Source: Paenibacillus amylolyticus
Lineage (GTDB): Bacteria; Bacillota; Bacilli; Paenibacillales; Paenibacillaceae
Reading direction: 5' to 3'
DNA length: 64,000 bases
Assembly: GCF_029689945.1 (NCBI RefSeq)
Contig: NZ_CP121451.1
Span: 5,208,001 to 5,272,000, forward strand
Positions 47,503 through 54,595 of this stretch are shown here, in pieces. Both the position numbers and the translations under genes were made by a program. Position 1 is the first letter of the stretch; each line of letters starts with the position of its first letter. The notes beneath the pieces are model-generated. The model was given only the letters and a program-made list of their open reading frames with translations, was not told where the DNA came from and ran no database searches.

Positions 47503-47880
47503 CTATCTGTTTTTTAACTCTTCCAATAACTCTAACTCCTCTTCCTCTGAAAGTTGTTCTTCCGCTCTAGTTATTGTTTCATCTATCTTTCGTACTTTTA
47601 ATCCTCTTTTTATGAGCCATTCTTCACCGGGATGCATTGTAGTTGCTGGATGTGGGTATACATCCTTACTTGTAATTTCCTCATCAATGATGTAAATGTA
47701 TCCACGTAACTTACCATTATGAAGTCTTGTACCATTCTCATCGAAAGCAACCATAGATGGTTTATGTGAAAAGATTCTTGCTAGCTCTCGATCCTGAGTT
47801 ATTGTGCTTCCGACTAGTAGTTCATTTAAGAGCATTGGAGAGCCATGGAACCAAGGTTTACTGTAGTCCCATTCTTTCAT
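47503..47880 (-). CDS. Hypothetical protein, possibly ADP-ribosyltransferase-like
   Basis: Protein of about 125 residues. KPWFHGSPMLLNELLVGSTI, TQDRELARIFSHKPSMVAFD and LRGYIYIIDEEITSKDVYPH, then GEEWLIKRGLKVRKI, give an order reminiscent of small ADP-ribosyltransferases such as Arr: a His-Gly-Ser near the start, then a Tyr-rich strand and a late Glu. This is a weak structural guess. The C-terminus is a Glu-rich helix. The start is the second of two ATGs, 6 bases after AAGGTG. Lies in the cassette-like array; function unknown. Confidence 0.6.
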   Translation of the reverse strand: MKEWDYSKPWFHGSPMLLNELLVGSTITQDRELARIFSHKPSMVAFDENGTRLHNGKLRGYIYIIDEEITSKDVYPHPATTMHPGEEWLIKRGLKVRKIDETITRAEEQLSEEEELELLEELKNR

Positions 47881-47960
47881 CATTATCACCTTCATTTAAG
47901 TTTTATTATCTTTCTTCTTTTTACTTGTTCTTCAGTTTCTTCGCTTCTGTTTACATCAGT

Positions 47961-48833
47961 CTAATATTCAAATTTGAGCTGAAGCGAATCACAAATTGGC
48001 TTATAGCCGATCTTTTGATAGATCTTATTTGAAGTGGAATTTGCTAAGTCTGTATATAAGACGCATTTAGTAAATCCTTTATCCAATGCAAGTTGGCTTA
48101 TTTGCGCAACAATTGAAGTAGCGTAACCCTTTCTACGCTCATATGGAGGGGTATATACGAACGCCACACCGATAGCCGTCTCCATTTCCCTTGTGTATCC
48201 TGCCATAGAAACGGGGATCCCGTTGTCGTCCTCTAAAATATAGAGTTTTTTCGATGCTATTCTGTAGAGGTAAGGCTCTGGATCCTGCGGGATAGACATT
48301 TCTGTTTTGCCATAACTCGCCGCTGCAGAGAATGCTTCAACCCAGTATGGGAAAAAGTGAATATCTTTTTCATTTAGCAATCGAACTCTGCCAAGTTTTT
48401 GGATGTATGGGTTTACTGCTGTAAGTTCATATATACGTTGGCTCATGGTTGTTATAAAAGCAATCCCCTTGCGCTTGGTGTATTCTTTGGCAAAATACTC
48501 TGCCAAGTTTTTTTCAGTTATCACACCAGGAATTTCATGGCCCTGTAGCCCTTCTATCAAACAGCTTATAGCCTCTGCGTTAATTACGTTGTCTGTTGCA
48601 TAAAGTGTAACATTGTGTGGAGGTGTCATTAATGCGGTAAGTTGTATGCCTGTATCATCCGAAATAGTTACCATAAGCCAATTTACAGGGTCACGCCAAT
48701 CTGTTTTGTCTTTTCCTTCATGTCCGATTATGATATTACCAAGAGGAATCATATTTTGTGCCTCATGACGCATCAGCACTTCATAAGTGTCTCTGTAAAA
48801 CTCATGCACATCCGTATACAATTTAAATTGCAT
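47961..48833 (-). CDS. GNAT family N-acetyltransferase (two-domain)
   Basis: Protein of 290 residues. The C-terminal half is a GNAT domain: VAFVYTPPYERRKGYATSIV as CoA motif and CVLYTDLANSTSNKIYQKIG, then YKPICDS. The N-terminal half, with conserved aromatic segments, is typical of longer GNATs of this type. GGAGGAATTTCG precedes the ATG. No attC-like end separates it from the downstream 47503 gene, so both may belong to one cassette with the DUF2834 gene. Substrate unknown. Confidence 0.83.
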   Translation of the reverse strand: MQFKLYTDVHEFYRDTYEVLMRHEAQNMIPLGNIIIGHEGKDKTDWRDPVNWLMVTISDDTGIQLTALMTPPHNVTLYATDNVINAEAISCLIEGLQGHEIPGVITEKNLAEYFAKEYTKRKGIAFITTMSQRIYELTAVNPYIQKLGRVRLLNEKDIHFFPYWVEAFSAAASYGKTEMSIPQDPEPYLYRIASKKLYILEDDNGIPVSMAGYTREMETAIGVAFVYTPPYERRKGYATSIVAQISQLALDKGFTKCVLYTDLANSTSNKIYQKIGYKPICDSLQLKFEY

Positions 48834-48940
48834 CGAAATTCCTCCTTTTATCTGTTCAACGTTTTTCCGGATTCCTCATAAAACCATTCTTCCTTGCGAT
48901 TTGCTTATTAGAAAACAGGAAATTATATTCGTGAAAATGT

Positions 48941-49264
48941 TTAACTATCTCTCATTTTTTCCATTTGAATTTCACGCAATAATAAGAAGAATGGCAATCC
49001 AAATGAAACGCCAACGGTTAATGTTCCAATGATCGGTATCCACTTATGCTTTATGCCAATTCGCTTTCCTTCATATAAAATAAATCCAATCAAAACAACT
49101 GCTGAGATTATTATATCCAACCAAGCAAATGCACTAATTCGATTCTCTGTTGCTTCATTTAATAGGATCTTCAGATTAAATCCGTTCTCACTAATCCAAG
49201 GAATAAACTCCATGTAAGGAATTATTATTCCCAGAATGGTTAACATCCCATAAAAATATTTCAA
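48941..49264 (-). CDS. DUF2834 membrane protein
   Basis: Protein of about 107 residues with three predicted helices (YGMLTILGIIIPYMEFIPWI, AWLDIIISAVVLIGFILYEG, PIIGTLTVGVSFGLPFFLLL). The LLREIQMEK end is also characteristic of DUF2834. The start is the TTG 6 bases after GAGGTG. Function of the family unknown. An attC-like repeat lies 70 bases upstream. Confidence 0.82.
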   Translation of the reverse strand: MKYFYGMLTILGIIIPYMEFIPWISENGFNLKILLNEATENRISAFAWLDIIISAVVLIGFILYEGKRIGIKHKWIPIIGTLTVGVSFGLPFFLLLREIQMEKMRDS

Positions 49265-49333
49265 GCCTCTCACCTCAATAAATCTTAGTTATAAAAGTTT
49301 TCAATGGTCTTTAACGATCTTTACAGGTATTTC

Positions 49334-49444
49334 AGTTAAAGTTTCTGTATTCAATGACCGCACAGGGGTTTCTGCTGAAACCCCTCTTCGAAATCCTTCC
49401 GCAGACCAAGGCTGAAGGACCGCTGCTTGAATATCATGTTAGGC
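49334..49444 (-). repeat. attC-like recombination element B (111 bp)
   Basis: On the minus strand it opens with GCCTAACATGATATTCAAGC, an exact RYYYAAC core, a 5-base spacer and an L'' box, very like textbook attC sites. It closes with CATTGAATACAGAAACTTTA. L boxes TATTCAA and TTGAATA are complementary. A perfect internal hairpin GGGGTTTC-AGCA-GAAACCCC is present. The R' core (CTTTAAC) is degenerate. Confidence 0.65.
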
Positions 49445-49471
49445 GATGCCGGCCTGATCTCCCTATTACAA

Positions 49472-50263
49472 TTAATCCCTAGTCCACGTTGCCCGGGTAT
49501 ATCCGATTCTCATACCTACTCTTTCCATATTCCGATGGCTTTGCGAGCCATATGAGCACTGACTAACAACGAGATTACAATTTTTGTAGGCATCATGAAT
49601 TCGTCTACGTAATAGATTTGTTTGAAATCCTTTATTTCGATATTCCGGTAGTGTTGTCGCAAATGTTAATGAAGCAACATTGTCCTCTATATACATCACA
49701 GCTACTGCAACTGGCTTCCCCTGATCCAATCCCAGATAATAGTGCCATCCCGGACGGGAAAACAATACTCGGTTATTTGCAGCTACGTGTGCTTTCCCAT
49801 CAAGAGATAATCCTGTACCTAAACAATGAATTTCTGCATATGTATCGAACTCATCTTCGTGTAGTTCACGAATTTCCAGCTTCTGATTAGCAAATGAGTT
49901 TAGATTCCCAGGTTCACAAAAAAGCGTTGTATGAAATCCTGTTTGATAAAAGCCTTCATTATGAAGCGTTTTCATTACTTTTTGATCTATCTTACCAGGG
50001 ATGACTTGAATCTCATAATTCCGCTCCCGCTCATTATAAAAGTTTAAGATATCTTCAATGACATCTTCAGAAATTCTGCCCTTAACATTATTAAATAGAC
50101 CCCAGGGCATGGTTTTACTATAAAACGCTGTGCTTTCCCCGAATCGTTTAATTTCAATTCCCTCAGGATTTCCTTCTCGTTCTCTAATTGCAGTCATTCG
50201 ATCAACCATATAATTAATTTCAGATTTTTCTAACCTATCCGCTAGTTCCAAATTCAATATCAT
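49472..50263 (-). CDS. GNAT family N-acetyltransferase
   Basis: Protein of 263 residues. The C-terminal GNAT domain shows VASLTFATTLPEYRNKGFQT, then NLLRRRIHDAYKNCNLVVSQ as the CoA-binding part and RNMERVGMRIGYTRATW at the end. The N-terminal half is a degenerate first domain. GGGGATAAATTGA precedes the ATG. Both sides carry attC-like repeats, making this one of the cleanest single-gene cassettes in the array. Substrate unknown. Confidence 0.8.
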   Translation of the reverse strand: MILNLELADRLEKSEINYMVDRMTAIREREGNPEGIEIKRFGESTAFYSKTMPWGLFNNVKGRISEDVIEDILNFYNERERNYEIQVIPGKIDQKVMKTLHNEGFYQTGFHTTLFCEPGNLNSFANQKLEIRELHEDEFDTYAEIHCLGTGLSLDGKAHVAANNRVLFSRPGWHYYLGLDQGKPVAVAVMYIEDNVASLTFATTLPEYRNKGFQTNLLRRRIHDAYKNCNLVVSQCSYGSQSHRNMERVGMRIGYTRATWTRD

Positions 50264-50321
50264 TCAATTTATCCCCTTCCTTAATTTGCATATCATTGTG
50301 CAATTACTCCTGAGTTGTTTC

Positions 50322-50434
50322 ACCTAACGTTCCTGCGTTCATGAACCCCGAAGAGGTTGTCTGCTGAAATTCATCTTCGAAATCCATCCCAGACCAGGGC
50401 TCCAAAGGAGCCGATGCTTTAATATATGTTATGT
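50322..50434 (-). repeat. attC-like recombination element A (113 bp)
   Basis: Minus strand from ACATAACATATATTAAAGC to GAACGCAGGAACGTTAGGT. The R' core GTTAGGT is an exact GTTRRRY and is complementary at 6 of 7 positions to the R'' core ACATAAC. A perfect hairpin GGCTCC-TTT-GGAGCC lies inside. It follows the stop of the 50469 gene by 35 bases and precedes the GNAT start by 59. Confidence 0.65.
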
Positions 50435-50468
50435 AGAGTATGACTCTTCTTGAGTAAACAACAAATTA

Positions 50469-51086
50469 TTAATCTTGAAGATCCTCAATATGATCAGAAC
50501 TAATCCAACTCATTTCTTTAATTTGTAAAATATCTTTAAATTGGTCCACTAAATTAAAGTAGGATTCGAGAGCGTTAATATATTCATAATTCATTATTGT
50601 TTTTAGCTGATCAATTTTGTCTGATTCCAGTTCAAACAGCTTGAAATTATCCAGTGCACAATCAATGAAAAGATTTTTGATCGAGTTATTAAAATTCTCA
50701 CTCTTTTTTAGTTTTTCCCTCAAGGCTTCTCCTTCAGAATTTGTATATAAGAACTCATGAGGATCTGCCTCTGGAAAATCTTCTTCAATAATTTCAATTA
50801 ATAAATTGTCTTCGAACTCGTAAGACAAATCAAATTTTGAAATAATTTGCCCCTTGAGAATGATTGAATATCCCCAACCATGATCCTCAAAATTATAAAA
50901 ATATAGAATGGGTATTTCTTCTGAAGTAGTAAGAATGTCAATGGGAACTTCATCGTTCACCTCTGTTTCTTTAGTGAAAAACAATAGCCATTTATCATTC
51001 AACTCAGCAAAATAAATGGGGTTACTCTGTTCAATCCTGTCCTTATACTTCGTAATTGTAAGATTTCCCGCAGTAAACTCACTCAT
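50469..51086 (-). CDS. Hypothetical acidic protein
   Basis: Soluble, strongly acidic protein of 205 residues (many Asp/Glu), rich in Ile, Leu and Asn codons of low GC. YFAELNDKWLLFFTKETEVN and LYFYNFEDHGWGYSIILKGQ suggest a small beta-rich N-terminal domain, then a helical C-terminus. GAGGAGAAAAAT precedes the ATG. No family recognised. The size and acidity recall immunity proteins, but nothing in the sequence proves it. Flanked by attC-like sequences. Confidence 0.6.
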   Translation of the reverse strand: MSEFTAGNLTITKYKDRIEQSNPIYFAELNDKWLLFFTKETEVNDEVPIDILTTSEEIPILYFYNFEDHGWGYSIILKGQIISKFDLSYEFEDNLLIEIIEEDFPEADPHEFLYTNSEGEALREKLKKSENFNNSIKNLFIDCALDNFKLFELESDKIDQLKTIMNYEYINALESYFNLVDQFKDILQIKEMSWISSDHIEDLQD

Positions 51087-51117
51087 ATTTTTCTCCTCTA
51101 TCTGTAAGTTTTATTTC

Positions 51118-51140
51118 ACCTAACGTTTCCGCGTTCATTA
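51118..51140 (-). repeat. attC-like right-end remnant
   Basis: Minus strand ATGAACGCGGAAACGTTAGG, continuing to GTTAGGT, matches the right end of element A almost base for base. It lies 32 bases upstream of the 50469-51086 start and just after the end of the next gene. Confidence 0.55.
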
Positions 51141-51143
51141 ATT

Positions 51144-51593
51144 TTATTTAGTCCGTTGAACTTCCTTAATAATTGGTTCAGAAACGGATACAACATCCAC
51201 GATATGGTTAAGACATGCGATGCCATAATGCTTAAAGGGACCTGGGTAATCCTCAGAAGCAAATGTTCCTACTTTAATAAAGTCTAAGTATCTAGATTTA
51301 CTGTAAATCCTAAAGATCTTACCCTCAAACTCTTCATAATCATCCCATGAAGTGTAACTTTCATTTCGAATTGAATATCCAATGTACCATTCAAAATCCA
51401 TTTGTAATAAAGGCAATGTTTCATCTACATCAATCGAATATGTATCTTTGATTTCAATCTTTCCAATTGTTATCGTTTCAGGAGTATCACTAGTTCTACT
51501 TCGACTGAAGAGTAATCTAAGGGTGTTCTCCTCAGGTTCATATATTTGATCGAGATAAATATTCTTTACATTGAACAAATCTGAATACTCCAA
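51144..51593 (-). CDS. Hypothetical protein
   Basis: Soluble protein of about 149 residues with an all-beta look: alternating hydrophobics in LYLDQIYEPEENTLRLLFS-like strands, then TLPLLQMDFEWYIGYSIRNE and FEGKIFRIYSKSRYLDFIKV. The late segment FKHYGIACLNHIVDVVS resembles small immunity-type proteins, by impression only. The TTG start is preferred because AAGGAAG lies 7 bases upstream. Part of the cassette-like array. The 260 bases upstream contain no gene; a weak attC-like TTATAAC core occurs near 51660. Confidence 0.55.
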   Translation of the reverse strand: MEYSDLFNVKNIYLDQIYEPEENTLRLLFSRSRTSDTPETITIGKIEIKDTYSIDVDETLPLLQMDFEWYIGYSIRNESYTSWDDYEEFEGKIFRIYSKSRYLDFIKVGTFASEDYPGPFKHYGIACLNHIVDVVSVSEPIIKEVQRTK

Positions 51594-51865
51594 ATGACTC
51601 ACTTCCTTTTATTTTCTTTTTCGCACTTGCAGAGCATCAACGATGAAGCAAAAATGCATTGTTATAAGCTGCCCTTCTTCTTCGATTCCACATCCTTATA
51701 TGTCTTGTGTGTTTTTGTCTTTAATATGTCTTTCGTATTTTATCTTTTGGTTCTCTCTTTTGCTCCTATCAAATCCGTTTCCGCCCCACCATACGGGACT
51801 TAATCCTTGATATAGAATACATGCTGAACGCACAATCAAAATTCAAGAGGATTGTTGTCCTCCCT

Positions 51866-52306
51866 TTAATTCGCAATAGACAAATATGTATTAATGACAT
51901 GCACAATACCAAAAAGTACTGTTGGTATAATAGCCAGATAATTTTGAAGCCAAATCTCAGCTAATATAAAATATACGACCGGGAGAACGGCCATCCCCAA
52001 AAAAATAATCGAGTTTGCGTTTGATGTAAAATACAATATCCATAGCCCATAATAAAAAATCAACATTATTGCCATACCAATTATATATGGACATCGCATT
52101 TCAGATGCTTGTTCTCTTACAACAAATATCAGAAGAAAGAAAAATATCGCCTGACTGCCGTGCTCCAAAACATCTAAAATCAAATGGCTATTTGCATTAT
52201 TTCCTAATATATCTGACGCAGGAATTAAAAAATAAAATATATTTGGTATCATTGACAATAAAAAGATGATCAGACCCTTCCATGAAAAACCAAAATGATA
52301 TTTCAT
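51866..52306 (-). CDS. Membrane protein of unknown function
   Basis: Protein of 146 residues with four to five hydrophobic segments (GLIIFLLSMIPNIFYFLIPA, AIFFFLLIFVVREQ, YIIGMAIMLIFYYGLWILYF, IIFLGMAVLPVVYFILAEIW, YLAIIPTVLFGIVHVINTYL). GAGAGGATCAA precedes the ATG, which overlaps the stop of a short upstream frame by 4 bases. AT-rich. No family recognised. Confidence 0.7.
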   Translation of the reverse strand: MKYHFGFSWKGLIIFLLSMIPNIFYFLIPASDILGNNANSHLILDVLEHGSQAIFFFLLIFVVREQASEMRCPYIIGMAIMLIFYYGLWILYFTSNANSIIFLGMAVLPVVYFILAEIWLQNYLAIIPTVLFGIVHVINTYLSIAN

Positions 52307-52443
52307 TTGATCCTCTCTTTCGCATAATAGAAATATTCTTTAGTTTGCACTTTATTATGTGATATTCCTCTTGATGGCCAAGGAGCATAACTACGATATG
52401 GAAATTCATTGTTATATGGTACACCTTCTGTTATTCCATTCAT
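52303..52443 (-). CDS. Short reading frame translationally coupled to membrane protein gene
   Basis: A 46-codon frame (MNGITEGVPYNNEFPYRSYA, then PWPSRGISHNKVQTKEYFYY) ends in TGA overlapping the membrane-protein ATG. An alternative upstream frame reads EYIYNVTVEKWDEWNN and would join it if one base were removed near 52425. The real gene may therefore be slightly longer and start after AGGAGA near 52478. Aromatic-rich, soluble, no family recognised. Could be a genuine small protein or a decayed one. Confidence 0.35.
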   Translation of the reverse strand: MNGITEGVPYNNEFPYRSYAPWPSRGISHNKVQTKEYFYYAKERIK

Positions 52444-52531
52444 CCCACTTTTCAACTGTTACGTTGTAAATGTATTCTTTCTCCTATATTTAATATTTGT
52501 TATTAATTGGCCTTCTTCGATTTTGCTATTC

Positions 52532-53113
52532 CTAATATTCAACGTTTAAGTGAGAAATACAATTATATAATTGACAATCCCATCTGAATTGGTCTTTATT
52601 TAAAATGGTTACCGATGTATTATGGAGGTGTTCTTCTGTATCGATGTGCGGAATTAATTTCTTTAAAGTCAGTCCAATCAGTGCTCCATGACTTATTATC
52701 AATATTTTCTTGTCAGGGTGTCTTTCAGAGATGTCCATTAGGCATTCCATTCCTCTTGTGATTATCTCAGCGTTGGATTCTATACCAAGATCTAGTTTGG
52801 ACCATCCGTATCCCCACTTACTAACTCTATCTTGTTCAGTTGTTCCCTCAATAAGACCGCAATTTATTTCTCTTAATCGTGAATCAGTTCTCACTTCAAC
52901 ATTCTTAATCCTTCCTATCATTTCTGCTGTTTCGAGTGCTCTTGATAAATCACTTGAATAAATATAATCCCACTCCTCGTTCTCCATTCTCTTAGATAGT
53001 AATTCAGCTTGTCTTCGTCCCTCATCATTTAAAGGTATATCGACTTGTCCTTGTGCCCTGTATTCATCATTCCAGTTTGTTACTCCATGTCTTATAAGTC
53101 CTATCAATGTCAT
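52532..53113 (-). CDS. Histidine phosphatase family protein
   Basis: Phosphoglycerate-mutase-like phosphatase of 193 residues. The catalytic motif is LIGLIRHGVTNWN (R-H-G). DIPLNDEGRRQAELLSKRME and YSSDLSRALETAEMIG contain the second Arg, REINCGLIEG the acid, and IISHGALIG the second His. Such enzymes dephosphorylate small molecules such as phosphoglycerate, cobalamin precursors or fructose bisphosphates. GAGGAAAAAGT precedes the ATG. Upstream lies an attC-like repeat. Confidence 0.88.
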   Translation of the reverse strand: MTLIGLIRHGVTNWNDEYRAQGQVDIPLNDEGRRQAELLSKRMENEEWDYIYSSDLSRALETAEMIGRIKNVEVRTDSRLREINCGLIEGTTEQDRVSKWGYGWSKLDLGIESNAEIITRGMECLMDISERHPDKKILIISHGALIGLTLKKLIPHIDTEEHLHNTSVTILNKDQFRWDCQLYNCISHLNVEY

Positions 53114-53161
53114 ACTTTTTCCTCTTTCATTTTATGTTTTTAAGGTACTGGCCGATCTTTC

Positions 53162-53274
53162 ACCTAAAGCTCCTGTATTCATGAAACTCGAGGGGTTATC
53201 TGCTGAATCCACTTCCTCGAAAAGAATCTGCAGACCAAGGCTGTTAGGACCGCCACGTAAATACGTTGTTATAA
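53162..53274 (-). repeat. attC-like recombination element C (113 bp)
   Basis: Minus strand from TTATAACAACGTATTTACG to ATGAATACAGGAGCTTTAGG. L boxes GTATTTA and TGAATAC are complementary apart from one wobble position. The opening resembles the V. cholerae repeat start TATAACAAACG. Inside, the stretch around GCCTTGGTCTGCAG is shared with element B. It lies between the 53289 gene and the phosphatase gene start. Confidence 0.6.
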
Positions 53275-53288
53275 ACATTCAGGTCCTT

Positions 53289-53771
53289 CTACGTAATACT
53301 CCCACTATTTGTAGATTTAATTGTTTCAATAGCTTCTTTGGCTATTATTCGTATCCCTTCATTTTTGTGGTTTTCATAATGATTTAATAACGATAAATAT
53401 TTCTTGTTAAAGGTTAAACCCAAAGCATAAATCGCATCTGGAAGTAGTTCAGAATTAATTTGTTCGATATTGTCTGCTAAATAATCCAACGAATTCCTCG
53501 AATAATCAGTAATTAGTTGAAAAATATCTTCTTTAACTTCCTTGTTATGATCAACGAACAAATGCATCTCCAATACTATAATAATCTCATCGAAATAAGT
53601 TAAGTTATATCCAAAATAAGGATCCAGATACTTATCTAAACAAAACAACAAGCTCCGTTTCTCAATAAAATTAGCATTAGTCAAAAATTCATTAATGGCT
53701 ACAGCACCACTGTTAACTATTTCTTCGTGGTGTTTTGTGTATGTCACATAACTTCCACCTGTTTCATTCAT
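53289..53771 (-). CDS. Hypothetical helical (HEAT-like) protein
   Basis: Soluble helical protein of about 160 residues. LADNIEQINSELLPDAIYAL and HKNEGIRIIAKEAIETIKST have the alternation of HEAT or Imm-type helical repeats. The start is the ATG after GAGGGTG (MNETGGSYVTYTKHHEEI); a longer frame upstream lacks a ribosome site. Last gene of the attC-like array on the right. Function unknown; an immunity role is a guess. Confidence 0.6.
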   Translation of the reverse strand: MNETGGSYVTYTKHHEEIVNSGAVAINEFLTNANFIEKRSLLFCLDKYLDPYFGYNLTYFDEIIIVLEMHLFVDHNKEVKEDIFQLITDYSRNSLDYLADNIEQINSELLPDAIYALGLTFNKKYLSLLNHYENHKNEGIRIIAKEAIETIKSTNSGSIT

Positions 53772-53861
53772 TATACACACCCTCTTAATAAAGATGAGAA
53801 CGATCATTTATGTTTATAAAGCTAAGGTTTTGAAAATTATTATATTCACTTGCCTCGATTA

Positions 53862-53885
53862 CATATAACGATGTGTCCGACGGCT
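53862..53885 (-). repeat. Cassette-array right boundary motif
   Basis: Minus strand GTCGGACACATCGTTATATG resembles the motif at 44939-44960 and overlaps the stop of the VOC-family gene. GTTATAT is one mismatch from GTTRRRY. It marks the outer edge of the array. Confidence 0.5.
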
Positions 53886-54264
53886 AACTAAAACAAGTAC
53901 AAATCATTAATATATTCCCATCAGGATCTTTAAATGTGAAATCCGATAAATCAGGGTATGTTTGAATTTCAGTTACAATCTCTGCGTCCAATTCTTTTAC
54001 AAACTGATATGCTGCATTGATATCAACCGCACTCACAGTAAATAATGGTTGATTCGACGTTTTCAGTTCGTATATCTCATCAAAACAATGATTATCAAGT
54101 GTTATCCCCGAACGTCCAGGTCCCATATCGAAGGTATAAATTGGTCCGTGGATTTCATTTTTTACTTCAATTCCAAGAAGTTTGCTGTACCAGTGTACAG
54201 ACTTCTCTAAGTTTCTTACATGAATAAAGATTGTATCTACCCTGTTTGCAATTGGACTGCTCAT
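53884..54264 (-). CDS. VOC family (glyoxalase/bleomycin-resistance-like) protein
   Basis: Protein of 126 residues with the paired beta-alpha-beta-beta-beta modules of the vicinal-oxygen-chelate fold. VDTIFIHVRNLEKSVHWYSK, then LLGIEV, opens the first module with the metal His, and PDLSDFTFKDPDGNILMICT closes the second with the usual F-x-D-P-D-G-N. Such proteins bind bleomycin-type drugs or act as lyases or dioxygenases. GGGAGG precedes the ATG. Substrate unknown. Confidence 0.88.
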   Translation of the reverse strand: MSSPIANRVDTIFIHVRNLEKSVHWYSKLLGIEVKNEIHGPIYTFDMGPGRSGITLDNHCFDEIYELKTSNQPLFTVSAVDINAAYQFVKELDAEIVTEIQTYPDLSDFTFKDPDGNILMICTCFS

Positions 54265-54391
54265 TAATGTTAACCTCCCATGAAAAACTCGAATAAATTG
54301 TTGCTATAAAAATTTGCACTGGTTTTTTATAACATCATATCTACGAACATCGTAAATACATTTCTTTTTTACGATTATCCGAACTACGTAT

Positions 54392-54422
54392 AATATAACC
54401 CATAATAATCCATCTGCGAAGT
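54392..54422. repeat. 31-bp dispersed repeat, copy 2
   Basis: Begins AATATAACCCATAAT and ends TCTGCGAAGT; 27/31 identical to 39827-39857 and, like it, adjacent to a terminator. Confidence 0.7.
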
Positions 54423-54440
54423 CACCAACGTACTCAAAAA

Positions 54441-54511
54441 AGCAGCCCGAGTAAACTATCCCTATGTTAGCCATAACTAACACGTAGGATGCAGTTCACA
54501 CCTGGGCTGCT
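54441..54511 (-). terminator. Long terminator after the Gfo/Idh operon
   Basis: Minus strand arms AGCAGCCC and GGGCTGCT are followed by TTTTTTGAG. The 55-base loop contains a second hairpin TGTTAG-ccataa-CTAACA. It lies 85 bases after the dehydrogenase stop. Confidence 0.75.
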
Positions 54512-54595
54512 CTTTCCTCACTCAACAATAGAAGAATCGCCGATAACCTTCCGTGATCAAACTTTTCTCCCCTTGCGCTACTTCACACAAAGCAC

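Noticed and set aside
47503-47880. Firm annotation as rifampin ADP-ribosyltransferase
   Set aside because: Only the order of a few residues fits; the key motifs are not close enough to assign a function.
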